Shown piece after piece: positions 25,288 through 33,518 of a stretch of 60,074 bases of DNA. Origin of the DNA: an uncultured Clostridia bacterium. Its GTDB lineage: Bacteria; Bacillota; Clostridia; Christensenellales; Borkfalkiaceae. Every line of letters begins with the position of its first letter. Within the stretch, counting starts at the first letter, position 1. The stretch spans positions 1-60,074 of the forward strand of contig CANRKK010000009.1 of assembly GCA_947631195.1 (NCBI GenBank), read 5' to 3'. Both the position numbers and the translations under genes were made by a program. The notes under the pieces were generated by a model, which saw only the letters and a program-made list of their open reading frames with translations, did not search any database and was not told the DNA's origin.

Positions 25288-25851
25288 TCAGCCGTTATAA
25301 TCTGTCATTACTGCCTCTACCGCCCTGCCTTTGGCAATCTCCGTGGCGGCTTCCGCGGCCCTGGTGCATGCCGCTATAAACAGGTCGTAGTCCTCTCTTT
25401 TAACTTCGGACAACACATAGTTGATAAGCGGTATGTTCACTTCTTCATCGCGTATGCCTATCCTTATCCGTGTGAAGTTCTGCGTGCCTATCTCCGCAAT
25501 GACCGAGCGCATGCCGTTGTGCGTGCCCGCGCTGCCCGACGGGCGGATCCTTACCTTGCCCTTGGGAAGATCGTAGTCATCGTAAATCACTATGAGATTT
25601 TCCGCAGAAGTTTTGTACTTTGCGAGGAGCTGCTTTACCGCGCGCCCCGAATTGTTCATGTATGTTACGGGGCGGGCTAAAATCACCTTTTCGCCGTTTA
25701 TGTTGGCTTCGGCTACGTAGGCCTCACATTCCTTTTTTTTGAATTTTACGCCCAGCCCTGCCGCAACGTCCCCCACGGCTATATATCCCATGTTATGGAA
25801 AGTTTTAAGATATTTTTCCTCGGGATTGCCGAGTCCCACTATAATATACAT
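25288..25851 (-). CDS. pth: Peptidyl-tRNA hydrolase
   Basis: A 187-residue enzyme that releases peptides from stalled peptidyl-tRNA. Motifs IVGLGNPEEKYLKTFHNMGY (catalytic His in the NxG context), PVTYMNNSGRAV and YDDYDLPKGKVRIRPSGSAGTHNG are classical. It lies between prs and mfd, an arrangement common in Gram-positive bacteria. Confidence 0.97.
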   Translation of the reverse strand: MYIIVGLGNPEEKYLKTFHNMGYIAVGDVAAGLGVKFKKKECEAYVAEANINGEKVILARPVTYMNNSGRAVKQLLAKYKTSAENLIVIYDDYDLPKGKVRIRPSGSAGTHNGMRSVIAEIGTQNFTRIRIGIRDEEVNIPLINYVLSEVKREDYDLFIAACTRAAEAATEIAKGRAVEAVMTDYNG

Positions 25852-25902
25852 TGTTATCCTTTATATTTTAAAAGCCGCAATACCGTTGCGGCTTATCGTG
25901 GT

Positions 25903-26850
25903 TTAGTCGTAGATTTTGGACATGGATTTGTCGAGATACACGTTTTCGATTGCCGCTGCAAATATCGGCGCAGTTGAAATCATCTTGAAGAAAGGAAGCA
26001 TTTTTTCCTGCGGGATATTTATTGTGTCGAGCATGGCAAGCTCGGTTATCGGAGAATCGGCAAGCCGCTCTATCGCCGGACCCGAAAGAACGCCGTGCGA
26101 ACAGCAAGCGTATATCTCTTTTGCACCCGCGTCCTTTAAGGCCTTTGCGCCCTGCACGATAGTGCCCGCGGTGTCTATCATGTCGTCAACCATAAGACAG
26201 CTCTTGCCGTTCACGTCGCCGATTATGTTCATAACTTCCATAACGTTTGCCTTGGGGCGGCGCTTGTCTATTATGGCCATTTTGGCGTCCATGCGGGCGG
26301 CAACTTTTCTTGCCCTTGCAACGGAGCCGATATCGGGTGAAACGACGACGAAGTTTTCGTCCACCTTGGGTTTGAAATAGTTATACAGCGTGGGGCCGCC
26401 GACAAGGTTGTCGAGGGGAATATCGAAAAATCCCTGAATCTGCATACAGTGCAGGTCCATTGTGAGGACCCTGTCCGCACCCGCGCTTGTGATGAGGTTG
26501 GCGACGAGCTTGGCCGTTATCGGTTCGCGCGAGCGCGCCTTTCTATCCTGCCGCGCATATCCGAAATAGGGTATTACCGCCGTTATTCTGCCCGCGCTGG
26601 CACGCCTTGCCGCGTCGATCATTATCAGCAATTCCATTAAATTGTTGTTTACGGGGTTGCTTGTGGATTGGACAAGGAACACATCCATGCCGCGGATCGT
26701 TTCGTCAAAGCGGACGTAAATCTCGCCGTCGGAAAAATGGGTCACTTCCATTTTGCCCAGCGTGGTGTTCAGGCGGGCGGCAATTGCTTCCGCAAGGGGA
26801 ATATTTGAGTTACCTGCGAAAATCTTGATTTCATTGCCATGGTTGATCAT
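25903..26850 (-). CDS. prs: Ribose-phosphate pyrophosphokinase
   Basis: A 315-residue enzyme that makes PRPP from ribose 5-phosphate and ATP, feeding nucleotide, His and Trp synthesis. Motifs [34 protein letters not shown] and the PRPP loop [14 protein letters not shown] are intact. TATAGGAGAA precedes the ATG. It is first in the prs-pth-mfd run, with a promoter at 26918-26945. Confidence 0.97.
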   Translation of the reverse strand: MINHGNEIKIFAGNSNIPLAEAIAARLNTTLGKMEVTHFSDGEIYVRFDETIRGMDVFLVQSTSNPVNNNLMELLIMIDAARRASAGRITAVIPYFGYARQDRKARSREPITAKLVANLITSAGADRVLTMDLHCMQIQGFFDIPLDNLVGGPTLYNYFKPKVDENFVVVSPDIGSVARARKVAARMDAKMAIIDKRRPKANVMEVMNIIGDVNGKSCLMVDDMIDTAGTIVQGAKALKDAGAKEIYACCSHGVLSGPAIERLADSPITELAMLDTINIPQEKMLPFFKMISTAPIFAAAIENVYLDKSMSKIYD

Positions 26851-26917
26851 TAAGGTTTTCTCCTATAACTTTCTTTGGTAGTAGCGCCGCAGACCCGCGG
26901 AATCAACCCTATAACAT

Positions 26918-26945
26918 TCTATAATGTGCGGTATGGCAAAGTCAA
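26918..26945 (-). promoter_or_regulatory. Promoter for prs
   Basis: Minus strand TTGACT (26940-26945), a 16-base spacer and TATAGA (26918-26923). Confidence 0.55.
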
Positions 26946-27006
26946 CTTTAAACAGGTGGGTTTTGCAATTGAAAAATTCACACATATAAATTTTATAAAT
27001 TAACGA

Positions 27007-27041
27007 AAAGGCGGTAAAAGGAGTTCATCCCCACCGCCTTT
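27007..27041 (-). terminator. Terminator after tadA
   Basis: AAAGGCGGT and ACCGCCTTT form a 9-bp stem with a 17-base loop, just after the tadA stop; the minus-strand tail is TTCGTTAATTT. Confidence 0.7.
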
Positions 27042-27045
27042 AAGG

Positions 27046-27498
27046 CTATTTGTTTTCCCGCTTGCGCATATCGGAGAAAAATGTTGAAAGAATGTCGGCA
27101 CATTCCTTTTCCATAACTCCTCCCTCTACTTCAATTTTGTGGTTTAAAAGGTTGGCGCCCGCAATTTCATTGGTCAACGACCTGCCCTTGGCTTCATACG
27201 CGCCAAAATAGACTTTTTTTATCCGCGCGTTGAGCATGGCGCCCATACACATCGGACAGGGCTCGAGCGTAACGTAGATTTCACATTCGGGAATACGCCA
27301 GCTTTTAAGTTTTTTGCACGCCTTCTCTATGGCCTCTATTTCGGCATGGGCCGTGGCGATTTGCTTTTTTGTCCTTCGGTTGTGCCCGCGGGCGATGATT
27401 TTGCCGTCCAGAACCACCACGGCGCCTATCGGCACTTCGCCCTCCGAAAGGGCGGTCTGCGCGCATTTCAGCGCGGCTTTCATAAATTTATTAACCAT
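27046..27498 (-). CDS. tadA: tRNA-specific adenosine deaminase
   Basis: A 150-residue zinc deaminase that converts A34 to inosine in tRNA-Arg. The zinc site HAEIEAI and PCPMCMGA and the family start FMKAALKCAQTALSEGEVPIGAVVV are present. It overlaps the upstream peptidase gene by eight bases and is the last gene of a four-gene operon. Confidence 0.96.
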   Translation of the reverse strand: MVNKFMKAALKCAQTALSEGEVPIGAVVVLDGKIIARGHNRRTKKQIATAHAEIEAIEKACKKLKSWRIPECEIYVTLEPCPMCMGAMLNARIKKVYFGAYEAKGRSLTNEIAGANLLNHKIEVEGGVMEKECADILSTFFSDMRKRENK

Positions 27499-28219
27499 AA
27501 TTCAACGTAAAAACACTCAATAGATTATAACATTTTTTAAGTTGGCGCAATTTTTTTATGGGGTGCGTAAGTTTATCCGCCCCGCACTCCACAGTATATG
27601 CCGGGATGCGCAACTTTTGTATGCACCAGTCCTTGTATCCGCCCGAACTGCCGAAAATTTTGCGCACCTTATAGCCTGTACAATTTGCTATTATTTCTGC
27701 CCCGCGTATGTCGCCCCTGCCGCCGTACTCATAGTAAATCTCGCCGCCCTTGGTGTGGAAGCTCAAAGTGACGTAGGGCTTGACCTTTAAAGTGAAGTTG
27801 CGCACGGCGATTGTTTCGGGCTCGGAAAAAGGCCTGTCCCCTATGCAATTTTCACTGCCGCGCAGCTTTGTGTTCAGCCGTCCGCAGCCCCAGTCGGCGT
27901 CAAAATTGCAATTTATGTCCACGCCGCGGGCATTGGCTTTCCACATGGGGTCCTTGGTTTCGCAAAGGTATGCCCCGTCGGGATTGACAAGCGGGACAAT
28001 CCAGCCGCCTCCCTTTTTTATGCCCTTTTTTATGTGTTTGAGGGCAAGACGGGCGGTTATCCACTCCCTGCCGTGCACGGCGTAAATGGCGATAAACTGC
28101 TTGCCGAAACTATCCCCGACGTGAAAGGCAAAGATCTCCCGTCCGCGGAAAGAATAGCCTATGACGCACTTTTTGCCCGTATAACTCAAGTAGAAACGTT
28201 TTACATCATCGAATATCAC
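27491..28219 (-). CDS. M14-family zinc carboxypeptidase-like enzyme
   Basis: A 242-residue M14 peptidase. The zinc ligands appear as HGRE (AVHGREWITAR, near 50) and SFHTKGG (near 155), with catalytic Glu in YTVECG (near 213). VDINCNFDADW is the substrate-binding Asn/Arg region. No signal peptide is visible, unlike secreted gamma-D-glutamyl endopeptidases of this family, so it may act inside the cell or forespore on muropeptides; that is inference. The start is GTG 28219 without a clear ribosome site, 19 bases after rlmH. Confidence 0.87.
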   Translation of the reverse strand: MIFDDVKRFYLSYTGKKCVIGYSFRGREIFAFHVGDSFGKQFIAIYAVHGREWITARLALKHIKKGIKKGGGWIVPLVNPDGAYLCETKDPMWKANARGVDINCNFDADWGCGRLNTKLRGSENCIGDRPFSEPETIAVRNFTLKVKPYVTLSFHTKGGEIYYEYGGRGDIRGAEIIANCTGYKVRKIFGSSGGYKDWCIQKLRIPAYTVECGADKLTHPIKKLRQLKKCYNLLSVFTLNYG

Positions 28220-28238
28220 ACAATAAAATATGATTTTT

Positions 28239-28676
28239 TTATTTGTGATATTCGCTCCCCGAATTAATCATAAAGGCCCGATACACCTGTTCGAGCAAAA
28301 TTACCCGCATAAGCTGGTGGGGAAAGGTCATTTTAGAAAAGGAAAGTTTTAAGTCGCACGCGCTTTTTACCCTTTCGTCCAGCCCGCACGAAGAGCCTAT
28401 TATAAAAGTTATTTCCGCGCCCGCGTCGCACAGCGTTTTAAGTTTTTTTGCAAGTTCTTCGCTTGAAAACTCCTCCCCCTCAATACAGAGCGCGATTTTA
28501 TAGCCCTTGGCGGCGCGTAAAACAGGCTCCGCCTCGTCTTTGACGGACTTCCCCTCGGCAAGCTCCCGTATTTCCACCTTTGCAAAGCGGGAGAGCCGCT
28601 TTAAATATTCGGAAATTGCCGAACGCAGATATTCTTCCTTGATTTTACCCACGCATACGATGTTTATCTTTTGCAT
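28239..28676 (-). CDS. rlmH: 23S rRNA (pseudouridine1915-N3)-methyltransferase
   Basis: A 145-residue SPOUT methyltransferase. INIVCVGKIKEEYLRSAISEYLKRLSRF, ALCIEGEEFSSEELA, FIIGSSCGLDE and the terminal YHK are family marks; the protein is about ten residues shorter than E. coli RlmH. The glycine-rich loop reads GSSCGL where GGSLGL is more usual. It lies three bases after the CPBP protease gene. Confidence 0.93.
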   Translation of the reverse strand: MQKINIVCVGKIKEEYLRSAISEYLKRLSRFAKVEIRELAEGKSVKDEAEPVLRAAKGYKIALCIEGEEFSSEELAKKLKTLCDAGAEITFIIGSSCGLDERVKSACDLKLSFSKMTFPHQLMRVILLEQVYRAFMINSGSEYHK

Positions 28677-28679
28677 TTT

Positions 28680-29588
28680 TTACCTTACAAAAAACGACAG
28701 GATCCATATGATTATCAAAATTATTATGCCGACGGAGGCAGTTATGAAAAAGCTCTTTACTCCCCCCTTGTTGCCCTTTGCAAGCGGCTTTTTATCGAGG
28801 ATCAGCCACAGTACGCCCCCTATAAAAGCTATGGCCGCAAGCACGGTGAGGGCTATATTCCACCCGAAAGCAAGCGCCAAATTCCCGTTTGCGTCCGTAC
28901 AGCCGCAGGCGGTTAAAATTATTATAAGCGCGTTGTTTATAAAGTGCATAAGCACGCAGGGCAGCAACGATCCTGAGCGGACGGCGAGAAACGCGAATAT
29001 ACAGCCGCAAATAAATTGGTAGACAGTCTGTTCGGGCGAGCCGTGGAAGAGCGCGAAACAAAAGCCCACAATAAATATCGCGCGTATGTCGCCCGTCCCC
29101 GCGCGCAGGTCGGACAGCAATATCCCGCGGAATAAAAACTCCTCCATAATCGCGGGCAGCACGGCTATGACTATGAGAGCGGGCACAACCGACCAGCCGC
29201 TTAACGACGGCAGATAACTTTGGCTGTCCCTCGGCGTATAGCCTAAAAGCTGCAAAAATTTTAGGGTGAGGGTGTTTATTTCGCTCACCGCAAAGAGCAG
29301 TCCGAACGCAAGCAAAAGGGCGATTATATAGTACTTTATCCCGCATTTAACCGAGACTGCGTCCCGTATTTTCTGCTTGCGGAACAGCATAAAAAACGCG
29401 CAGCCCGCGCCGATGGATACCGGGCCGCAGATGTAGTTCAGATATTTATAGGCGTCCGTGTCGGCGTCAAGTTTTGCGGCCGTGATTATGATAGACATCA
29501 TGAGGCTGACAAAGACAAGTGCAAATACGTTTACGGAAAACGCTATGCCCGCCGACGCAGGATTGAGTTTGGGGTTTGCTTCGTTCAT
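28680..29588 (-). CDS. CPBP-family intramembrane metalloprotease
   Basis: A 302-residue membrane protein with about eight hydrophobic segments. The Abi/CAAX protease motifs are present: EEFLFRG (EExxxR, near 152), FALFHG, and HFINNAL (near 228). Roles of the family include prenyl-peptide or bacteriocin processing. A near-ideal promoter (29597-29625) would start transcription about two bases before the ATG, so the message may be leaderless; no ribosome site is present. It heads the operon with rlmH, the M14 peptidase and tadA. Confidence 0.9.
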   Translation of the reverse strand: MNEANPKLNPASAGIAFSVNVFALVFVSLMMSIIITAAKLDADTDAYKYLNYICGPVSIGAGCAFFMLFRKQKIRDAVSVKCGIKYYIIALLLAFGLLFAVSEINTLTLKFLQLLGYTPRDSQSYLPSLSGWSVVPALIVIAVLPAIMEEFLFRGILLSDLRAGTGDIRAIFIVGFCFALFHGSPEQTVYQFICGCIFAFLAVRSGSLLPCVLMHFINNALIIILTACGCTDANGNLALAFGWNIALTVLAAIAFIGGVLWLILDKKPLAKGNKGGVKSFFITASVGIIILIIIWILSFFVR

Positions 29589-29596
29589 ATATTTTG

Positions 29597-29625
29597 ATTA
29601 TACAGTAAAACAAGGATTTAGTAAA
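29597..29625 (-). promoter_or_regulatory. SigA-type promoter for the CPBP-rlmH operon
   Basis: Minus strand TTTACT (29620-29625), a 17-base spacer and TATAAT (29597-29602). Predicted start near 29590, almost on the ATG. Confidence 0.75.
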
Positions 29626-29635
29626 CAGTTTTTTA

Positions 29636-29664
29636 TTTACTTTTTTGTGCGTTTGTATTACAAT
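29636..29664 (+). promoter_or_regulatory. Promoter for fumarase genes
   Basis: TTTACT (29636-29641), a 17-base spacer and TACAAT (29659-29664). Confidence 0.65.
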
Positions 29665-29692
29665 GTTATTGAATTTTTTAAGGGAGTGTATT

Positions 29693-30532
29693 ATGCGGGT
29701 TATAAACACGAAACAAATTGCCGACGCCGTCTATAAAATGGCGCTGCATGCGGGCGTAAACCTGACTTCCGCCTGCCTTGAAGCTCTCCGCTCGGCGCGC
29801 GACGGAGAGGACGGCGGGGCAGCAAAGTTTGCGCTTGAAACCATTTTGGAAAACGCCGATACCGCCGTCCGCAAAACTATGCCCGTGTGCCAGGATACGG
29901 GCATGGCCGTGGTTATTCTGGAAATAGGACAGGAAGTTTATCTGGAGGGCGAGCTTTTGGGCGACGCGGTAAACGACGGGGTCCGCAGGGCGTACAAGGA
30001 CGGATATTTCAGAAAGTCGGTATGCAATCCCATAACCCGCGTGAACACGGGAGACAACACTCCAGCGGTAATTCACACGGAAATAGTAAAGGGCGACAAG
30101 ATAAAAATCACTTTTTTGCCAAAGGGATTCGGAAGCGAAAATATGTCAAGGCTGTACATGCTCAACCCCGCGCAGGGCGTTGAGGGAATAATCTCCGCCA
30201 TAGTGGACACGGTGAAGATTGCCGGCTCCCGCCCCTGCCCTCCCGTCTACGTCGGCGTAGGCATAGGCGGGTCGTTTGACACCTGCGCTTACCTTGCAAA
30301 AAAGGCTTTGGCGCGGGACGTGGGCACGAAAAATCCCGACAAAGATATAGCCGAAATAGAGAGCGAGGCTTTGAACAGAATAAACGGGCTGAACATAGGT
30401 TGCCAGGGCTTCCACGGAAAGACGACGGCTATAGGCGTAAGCTGCGAATGGGCCCCCACCCACATTGCGGGGCTGCCCGTGGCAGTGAATATCCAGTGCC
30501 ACTGCGTGCGCTGCGAAAAGGAGATTATATGA
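29693..30532 (+). CDS. Class I fumarate hydratase, alpha subunit
   Basis: A 279-residue [4Fe-4S] hydro-lyase subunit that, with the beta subunit, converts fumarate to malate. Features: MPVCQDTGMAVVIL with cluster Cys, GSENMS, GVGIGGSFDTCAYLAKKAL, and GCQGFHGKTTAIGV. ATG 29693 has AAGGGAG upstream; the frame extends to 29645 without support. A related L(+)-tartrate dehydratase activity cannot be excluded by sequence alone. It overlaps the beta gene by four bases. Confidence 0.92.
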   Translation: MRVINTKQIADAVYKMALHAGVNLTSACLEALRSARDGEDGGAAKFALETILENADTAVRKTMPVCQDTGMAVVILEIGQEVYLEGELLGDAVNDGVRRAYKDGYFRKSVCNPITRVNTGDNTPAVIHTEIVKGDKIKITFLPKGFGSENMSRLYMLNPAQGVEGIISAIVDTVKIAGSRPCPPVYVGVGIGGSFDTCAYLAKKALARDVGTKNPDKDIAEIESEALNRINGLNIGCQGFHGKTTAIGVSCEWAPTHIAGLPVAVNIQCHCVRCEKEII

Positions 30533-31065
30533 TAAAACTTACCTTACCGCTCGGCAAAGACACCGTTAAAAGCCTTAAAGCGGGCGACAGCGTTTTGATA
30601 AGCGGCACGATTATGACGGCGAGAGACTGCGCGCACAAGCGCATTTTCGAATACATAGAAGAGGGCAAAAAACTGCCCTTTGAACTTAAAGACGCGATTA
30701 TATACTACGCGGGCCCCTGCCCCGCCAAACCCGGCATGGCTTCGGGGAGCTGCGGCCCCACCACCTCCGCCCGGATGGACAGCTTTGCGCCCACGCTTTT
30801 GGATTTGGGGCTTGGCGGAATGATAGGCAAGGGTGAGATGTGCGACGAGGTGCGCGAGGCGATAAAACGCAATACGTGCGTGTATTTTGCGGCGATAGGC
30901 GGCGCGGGCGCGCTGTACGGAAACGCGATTAAGTCGAGCGAGTGCATAGCTTTCGCCGACCTGCTGTCGGAGGCTGTTTACAGGCTTGAAGTGGAAAACT
31001 TCCCCGCGGTGGTGGCATATGATTGCGAAGGGCGCAGCATTTACGACGACCCGCAGCAAAACTAA
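30529..31065 (+). CDS. Class I fumarate hydratase, beta subunit
   Basis: A 178-residue partner subunit with GDSVLISGTIMTARDCAHKR, YAGPCPAKPG, GPTTSARMD and GGAGALY. The start lies inside the upstream stop (ATGA), with AAAGGAG before it. In two-subunit class I fumarases this part supplies the swivelling domain. A terminator follows. Confidence 0.93.
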   Translation: MIKLTLPLGKDTVKSLKAGDSVLISGTIMTARDCAHKRIFEYIEEGKKLPFELKDAIIYYAGPCPAKPGMASGSCGPTTSARMDSFAPTLLDLGLGGMIGKGEMCDEVREAIKRNTCVYFAAIGGAGALYGNAIKSSECIAFADLLSEAVYRLEVENFPAVVAYDCEGRSIYDDPQQN

Positions 31066-31079
31066 ATAAAAAAATTTAA

Positions 31080-31112
31080 GGCGGCCGCCCTTTGGGACAG
31101 CCGCCTCCTTTT
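31080..31112. terminator. Bidirectional terminator
   Basis: GGCGGC (31080-31085) and GCCGCC (31100-31105) form the stem, then CTCCTTTTAT. It separates the convergent fumarase and nadE genes. Confidence 0.75.
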
Positions 31113-31120
31113 ATATTCGG

Positions 31121-31855
31121 TTATTTTTTAAACGCGGGCATCGGGCTTATTTTGTGCAGATTGGCCCTGTGCATACCGTCTATTTTTGCCTTGAGTTCTT
31201 CGCTGTCGATCTTCCCCGTTTCGATATATGCGTCGAGGGCGGCGTATGTAAAGCCGAGGTTATCCTCGTCCGTTTTGCCCGAAAGGCCGTCCTCGGGGAC
31301 TTTTTCTATAAATTTTTTGGGAAGTCCCAGCTCGTAGCCGAGCGCCTTTACCTCCCGCACGGTCAAATCGCTCATCGGGCTGAAATCGCCCGCGCTGTCA
31401 CCGAATTTGGTGGAATATCCTATGTAGTCCTCCGACTTGTTGCAGGTGTTGGCCACGCGCCCGTTATACAGCGCGGATATGCCGTACAGTACGGTCATTC
31501 TTACCCTTGCGGGCGTGTTGGAATAGTACACTTTGTTGGTGCGCAGCTCCTCTGCGGGAATACCGCCCGCCGAGATCGCCTTTGCAAGGCTCTCGCAGAC
31601 TTCGCCGATATTCACCACGATATGTCGGATGCCGAGAAGTTCGACCAAGTCGTAGGACACGCTTATGTCGTGCTGGTTGCCCTGCGGCATAAGCACGCCT
31701 ATTACCCTGTCCTTTCCGAGGGCTTCCACCAAGAGCGCGGCGCACACCGAGCTGTCCTTGCCGCCCGAAATGCCTATGACGGCGTTGCAGCCCTTGCCGT
31801 TCTGTTCAAAATAATCCTTTATCCATTGAATGACGCGGTCCTTTATCTCTTTCAT
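31121..31855 (-). CDS. nadE: NAD+ synthetase
   Basis: A 244-residue ammonia-dependent NAD synthetase. The ATP-pyrophosphatase loop ISGGKDSSV is near residue 30, with NTCNKSEDYIGYSTKFGDSAGDFSP and KVPEDGLSGKTDEDNLG. There is no glutaminase domain. ATG 31855 has TAGGAGATAT upstream; the same frame stays open to 32311 but that extension has no similarity and crosses a promoter. The leader carries a GGTGG/CCACC hairpin at 31884-31897. Confidence 0.96.
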   Translation of the reverse strand: MKEIKDRVIQWIKDYFEQNGKGCNAVIGISGGKDSSVCAALLVEALGKDRVIGVLMPQGNQHDISVSYDLVELLGIRHIVVNIGEVCESLAKAISAGGIPAEELRTNKVYYSNTPARVRMTVLYGISALYNGRVANTCNKSEDYIGYSTKFGDSAGDFSPMSDLTVREVKALGYELGLPKKFIEKVPEDGLSGKTDEDNLGFTYAALDAYIETGKIDSEELKAKIDGMHRANLHKISPMPAFKK

Positions 31856-31904
31856 AATATCTCCTATGGTTCCATTGTCGTTTGGTGGCTGGCCACCGAA
31901 ACTT

Positions 31905-31933
31905 ATTGTATCACGGCGGCAAAAATTTTTCAA
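31905..31933 (-). promoter_or_regulatory. Promoter for nadE
   Basis: Minus strand TTGAAA (31928-31933), a 17-base spacer and TACAAT (31905-31910). Confidence 0.65.
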
Positions 31934-32055
31934 GGTTTTGAAATTCCGATTTGAAAATCCGCCCGAAATTTTGCCTTTTGAAAGGGCGCCGTAGCGCAAG
32001 CGGAATGAAAAGCGGAGGCAAGGAAGAATATTGGGCCCGTACCGCCCAAAAAAAG

Positions 32056-32084
32056 TTGACAATAAAAAAATTTTTAAATATAAT
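32056..32084 (+). promoter_or_regulatory. Consensus SigA promoter for pheST
   Basis: TTGACA (32056-32061), a 17-base spacer and TATAAT (32079-32084); both boxes match consensus exactly. Confidence 0.85.
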
Positions 32085-32090
32085 TCTATT

Positions 32091-32460
32091 TGTTTATCGG
32101 TTTGGCCTGCCGAACTGTTTATAAACATTCTCAAAATAAATGACGGCGCAAGCAAAACCACGCTTTTCGCCGCCCTCTCGCCAACGGCGCGAGCTTTTTG
32201 TGAACAACTATACAAAGGCGTTGACCGGGACAGACGGACGCGAATACTCCTTTCAAGAGAGAAAAATCCATGGGCTGAGAGATTTTTTACGGGAGTGCGG
32301 ACGGTATTCACCCGCGAGCCGAGGCGCGAAAGGCAACGAGTAGCGCTCTCCGCTTCCCTTGGCGTTATAAGGCAACGAGGCGCCCCTTTTGGGGTGCGGA
32401 TTCAGGTGGTACCGCGGAAAATTTTTTCGCCCTGTGCTTTGCACGGGGCTTTTATTTTAT
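32091..32460 (+). promoter_or_regulatory. T-box leader of pheST
   Basis: The conserved T-box AGGTGGTACCGCG is at 32404-32416. The terminator GCCCTGTGC (32429-32437) / GCACGGGGC (32441-32449) with TTTTATTTT follows, and the T-box side can form the antiterminator. Uncharged tRNA-Phe would stabilise readthrough. A candidate Phe specifier TTC followed by A is at 32307-32309; this is tentative. The transcript has about 150 bases before the part that resembles stem I, longer than usual. Confidence 0.88.
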
Positions 32461-32481
32461 AAAATATTTTAAGGAGAATTT

Positions 32482-33510
32482 ATGGAAATTCACGAGAAAA
32501 TAAAGGAGATCGAGGCCAAAATTTCCGAATCGCTGAAGGAAGTCAATCTTGCAAAGCACTTGCAGGAAGTCAAGATGAAATTTCTTGGGAAAACGGGCGA
32601 GATTTCCGAACTGATGAAGGGCATGCGCGAGGTGCCGCCCGAAAAAAAGCGCGAGATAGGGCAACTTTTAAACGATTTGAGGGCGCGCACCGAAAAGCGG
32701 TTTGAGGAGCTCAACTCCAAATTACAGAAAAAAGAACTTGAAGAACGCTACGCGGCGGAGACGATCGACGTCACTATGCCCGCAAAAAAAGCGGAGAGCG
32801 GCTCCTTCCACCCCAACACGCTTATCCGCAACGAGCTTGTTTCCATATTTTCGGGAATGGGCTTCGAGGTGTTCGAGGGGCCTGAAATCGAGAACGACTA
32901 CTACAACTTTACGGCTTTGAATACGCCCAAGGACCACCCCGCGAGGGATATGCAGGACACCTTTTATCTTGCGCCCGACCTTCTTTTGAGGACCCAGACC
33001 TCGGCGGGACAGATCCGCGTTATGGAAAACAAAAAGCCGCCCATCAAAATTTTGTCGCCCGGCAAAGTTTACCGCAGCGACGACGACGCGACGCACTCCC
33101 CCATGTTCTCCCAAATGGAAGGCTTGGTTGTGGACAAGGGCATAACCCTATGCGACCTTAAAGGTATGCTGGACGAATTTGCGCGCAAGGTGTTTGGGGA
33201 AGGCGTTAAAACGCGGCTCAGACCCTCCTACTTCCCCTTTACGGAACCTTCGGTTGAAGTGGACGTGAGCTGCTTTGAGTGCGGCGGCAAGGGCTGCAGG
33301 CTGTGCAAGGGCACGGGCTGGATTGAAGTTTTGGGCGCGGGCATGGTGAACAGGCGCGTTTTGGAGGGCTGCGGCGTGGACCCCGACGTGTATTCCGGTT
33401 TTGCTTTCGGCATGGGCATAGAGCGCATAGCCATGCTTAAATACGGCATCAACAACATGAAACTGCTCTTTGAGGGCGACACGAGATTTTTAAAACAGTT
33501 TAAGGATTGA
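32482..33510 (+). CDS. pheS: Phenylalanyl-tRNA synthetase alpha subunit
   Basis: A 342-residue class II synthetase subunit. The N-terminal coiled coil (about 1-90) binds tRNA. The catalytic core has [40 protein letters not shown] (motif 2 region), [19 protein letters not shown] and [13 protein letters not shown] (motif 3). AAGGAG lies seven bases before the ATG. It is followed by pheT after eight bases and is controlled by the T-box. Confidence 0.98.
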   Translation: MEIHEKIKEIEAKISESLKEVNLAKHLQEVKMKFLGKTGEISELMKGMREVPPEKKREIGQLLNDLRARTEKRFEELNSKLQKKELEERYAAETIDVTMPAKKAESGSFHPNTLIRNELVSIFSGMGFEVFEGPEIENDYYNFTALNTPKDHPARDMQDTFYLAPDLLLRTQTSAGQIRVMENKKPPIKILSPGKVYRSDDDATHSPMFSQMEGLVVDKGITLCDLKGMLDEFARKVFGEGVKTRLRPSYFPFTEPSVEVDVSCFECGGKGCRLCKGTGWIEVLGAGMVNRRVLEGCGVDPDVYSGFAFGMGIERIAMLKYGINNMKLLFEGDTRFLKQFKD

Positions 33511-33518
33511 GGTAGATT

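Noticed and set aside
31979-32030. A possible decayed copy of repeat module R1 (GAAAGGGCGCCGTAGCGCAAGCGGAATG)-like, shown here only in part
   Set aside because: Similarity to the R1 start is short and the second half of the module is absent, so it is not called.
31856-32311. An N-terminal extension of nadE
   Set aside because: The extra residues have no similarity, cross the nadE promoter and the pheST promoter region, and ATG 31855 has a strong ribosome site.
32031-32462. A 143-codon plus-strand frame in the pheST leader
   Set aside because: It overlaps the promoter and the T-box, lacks a ribosome site and ends at the terminator.
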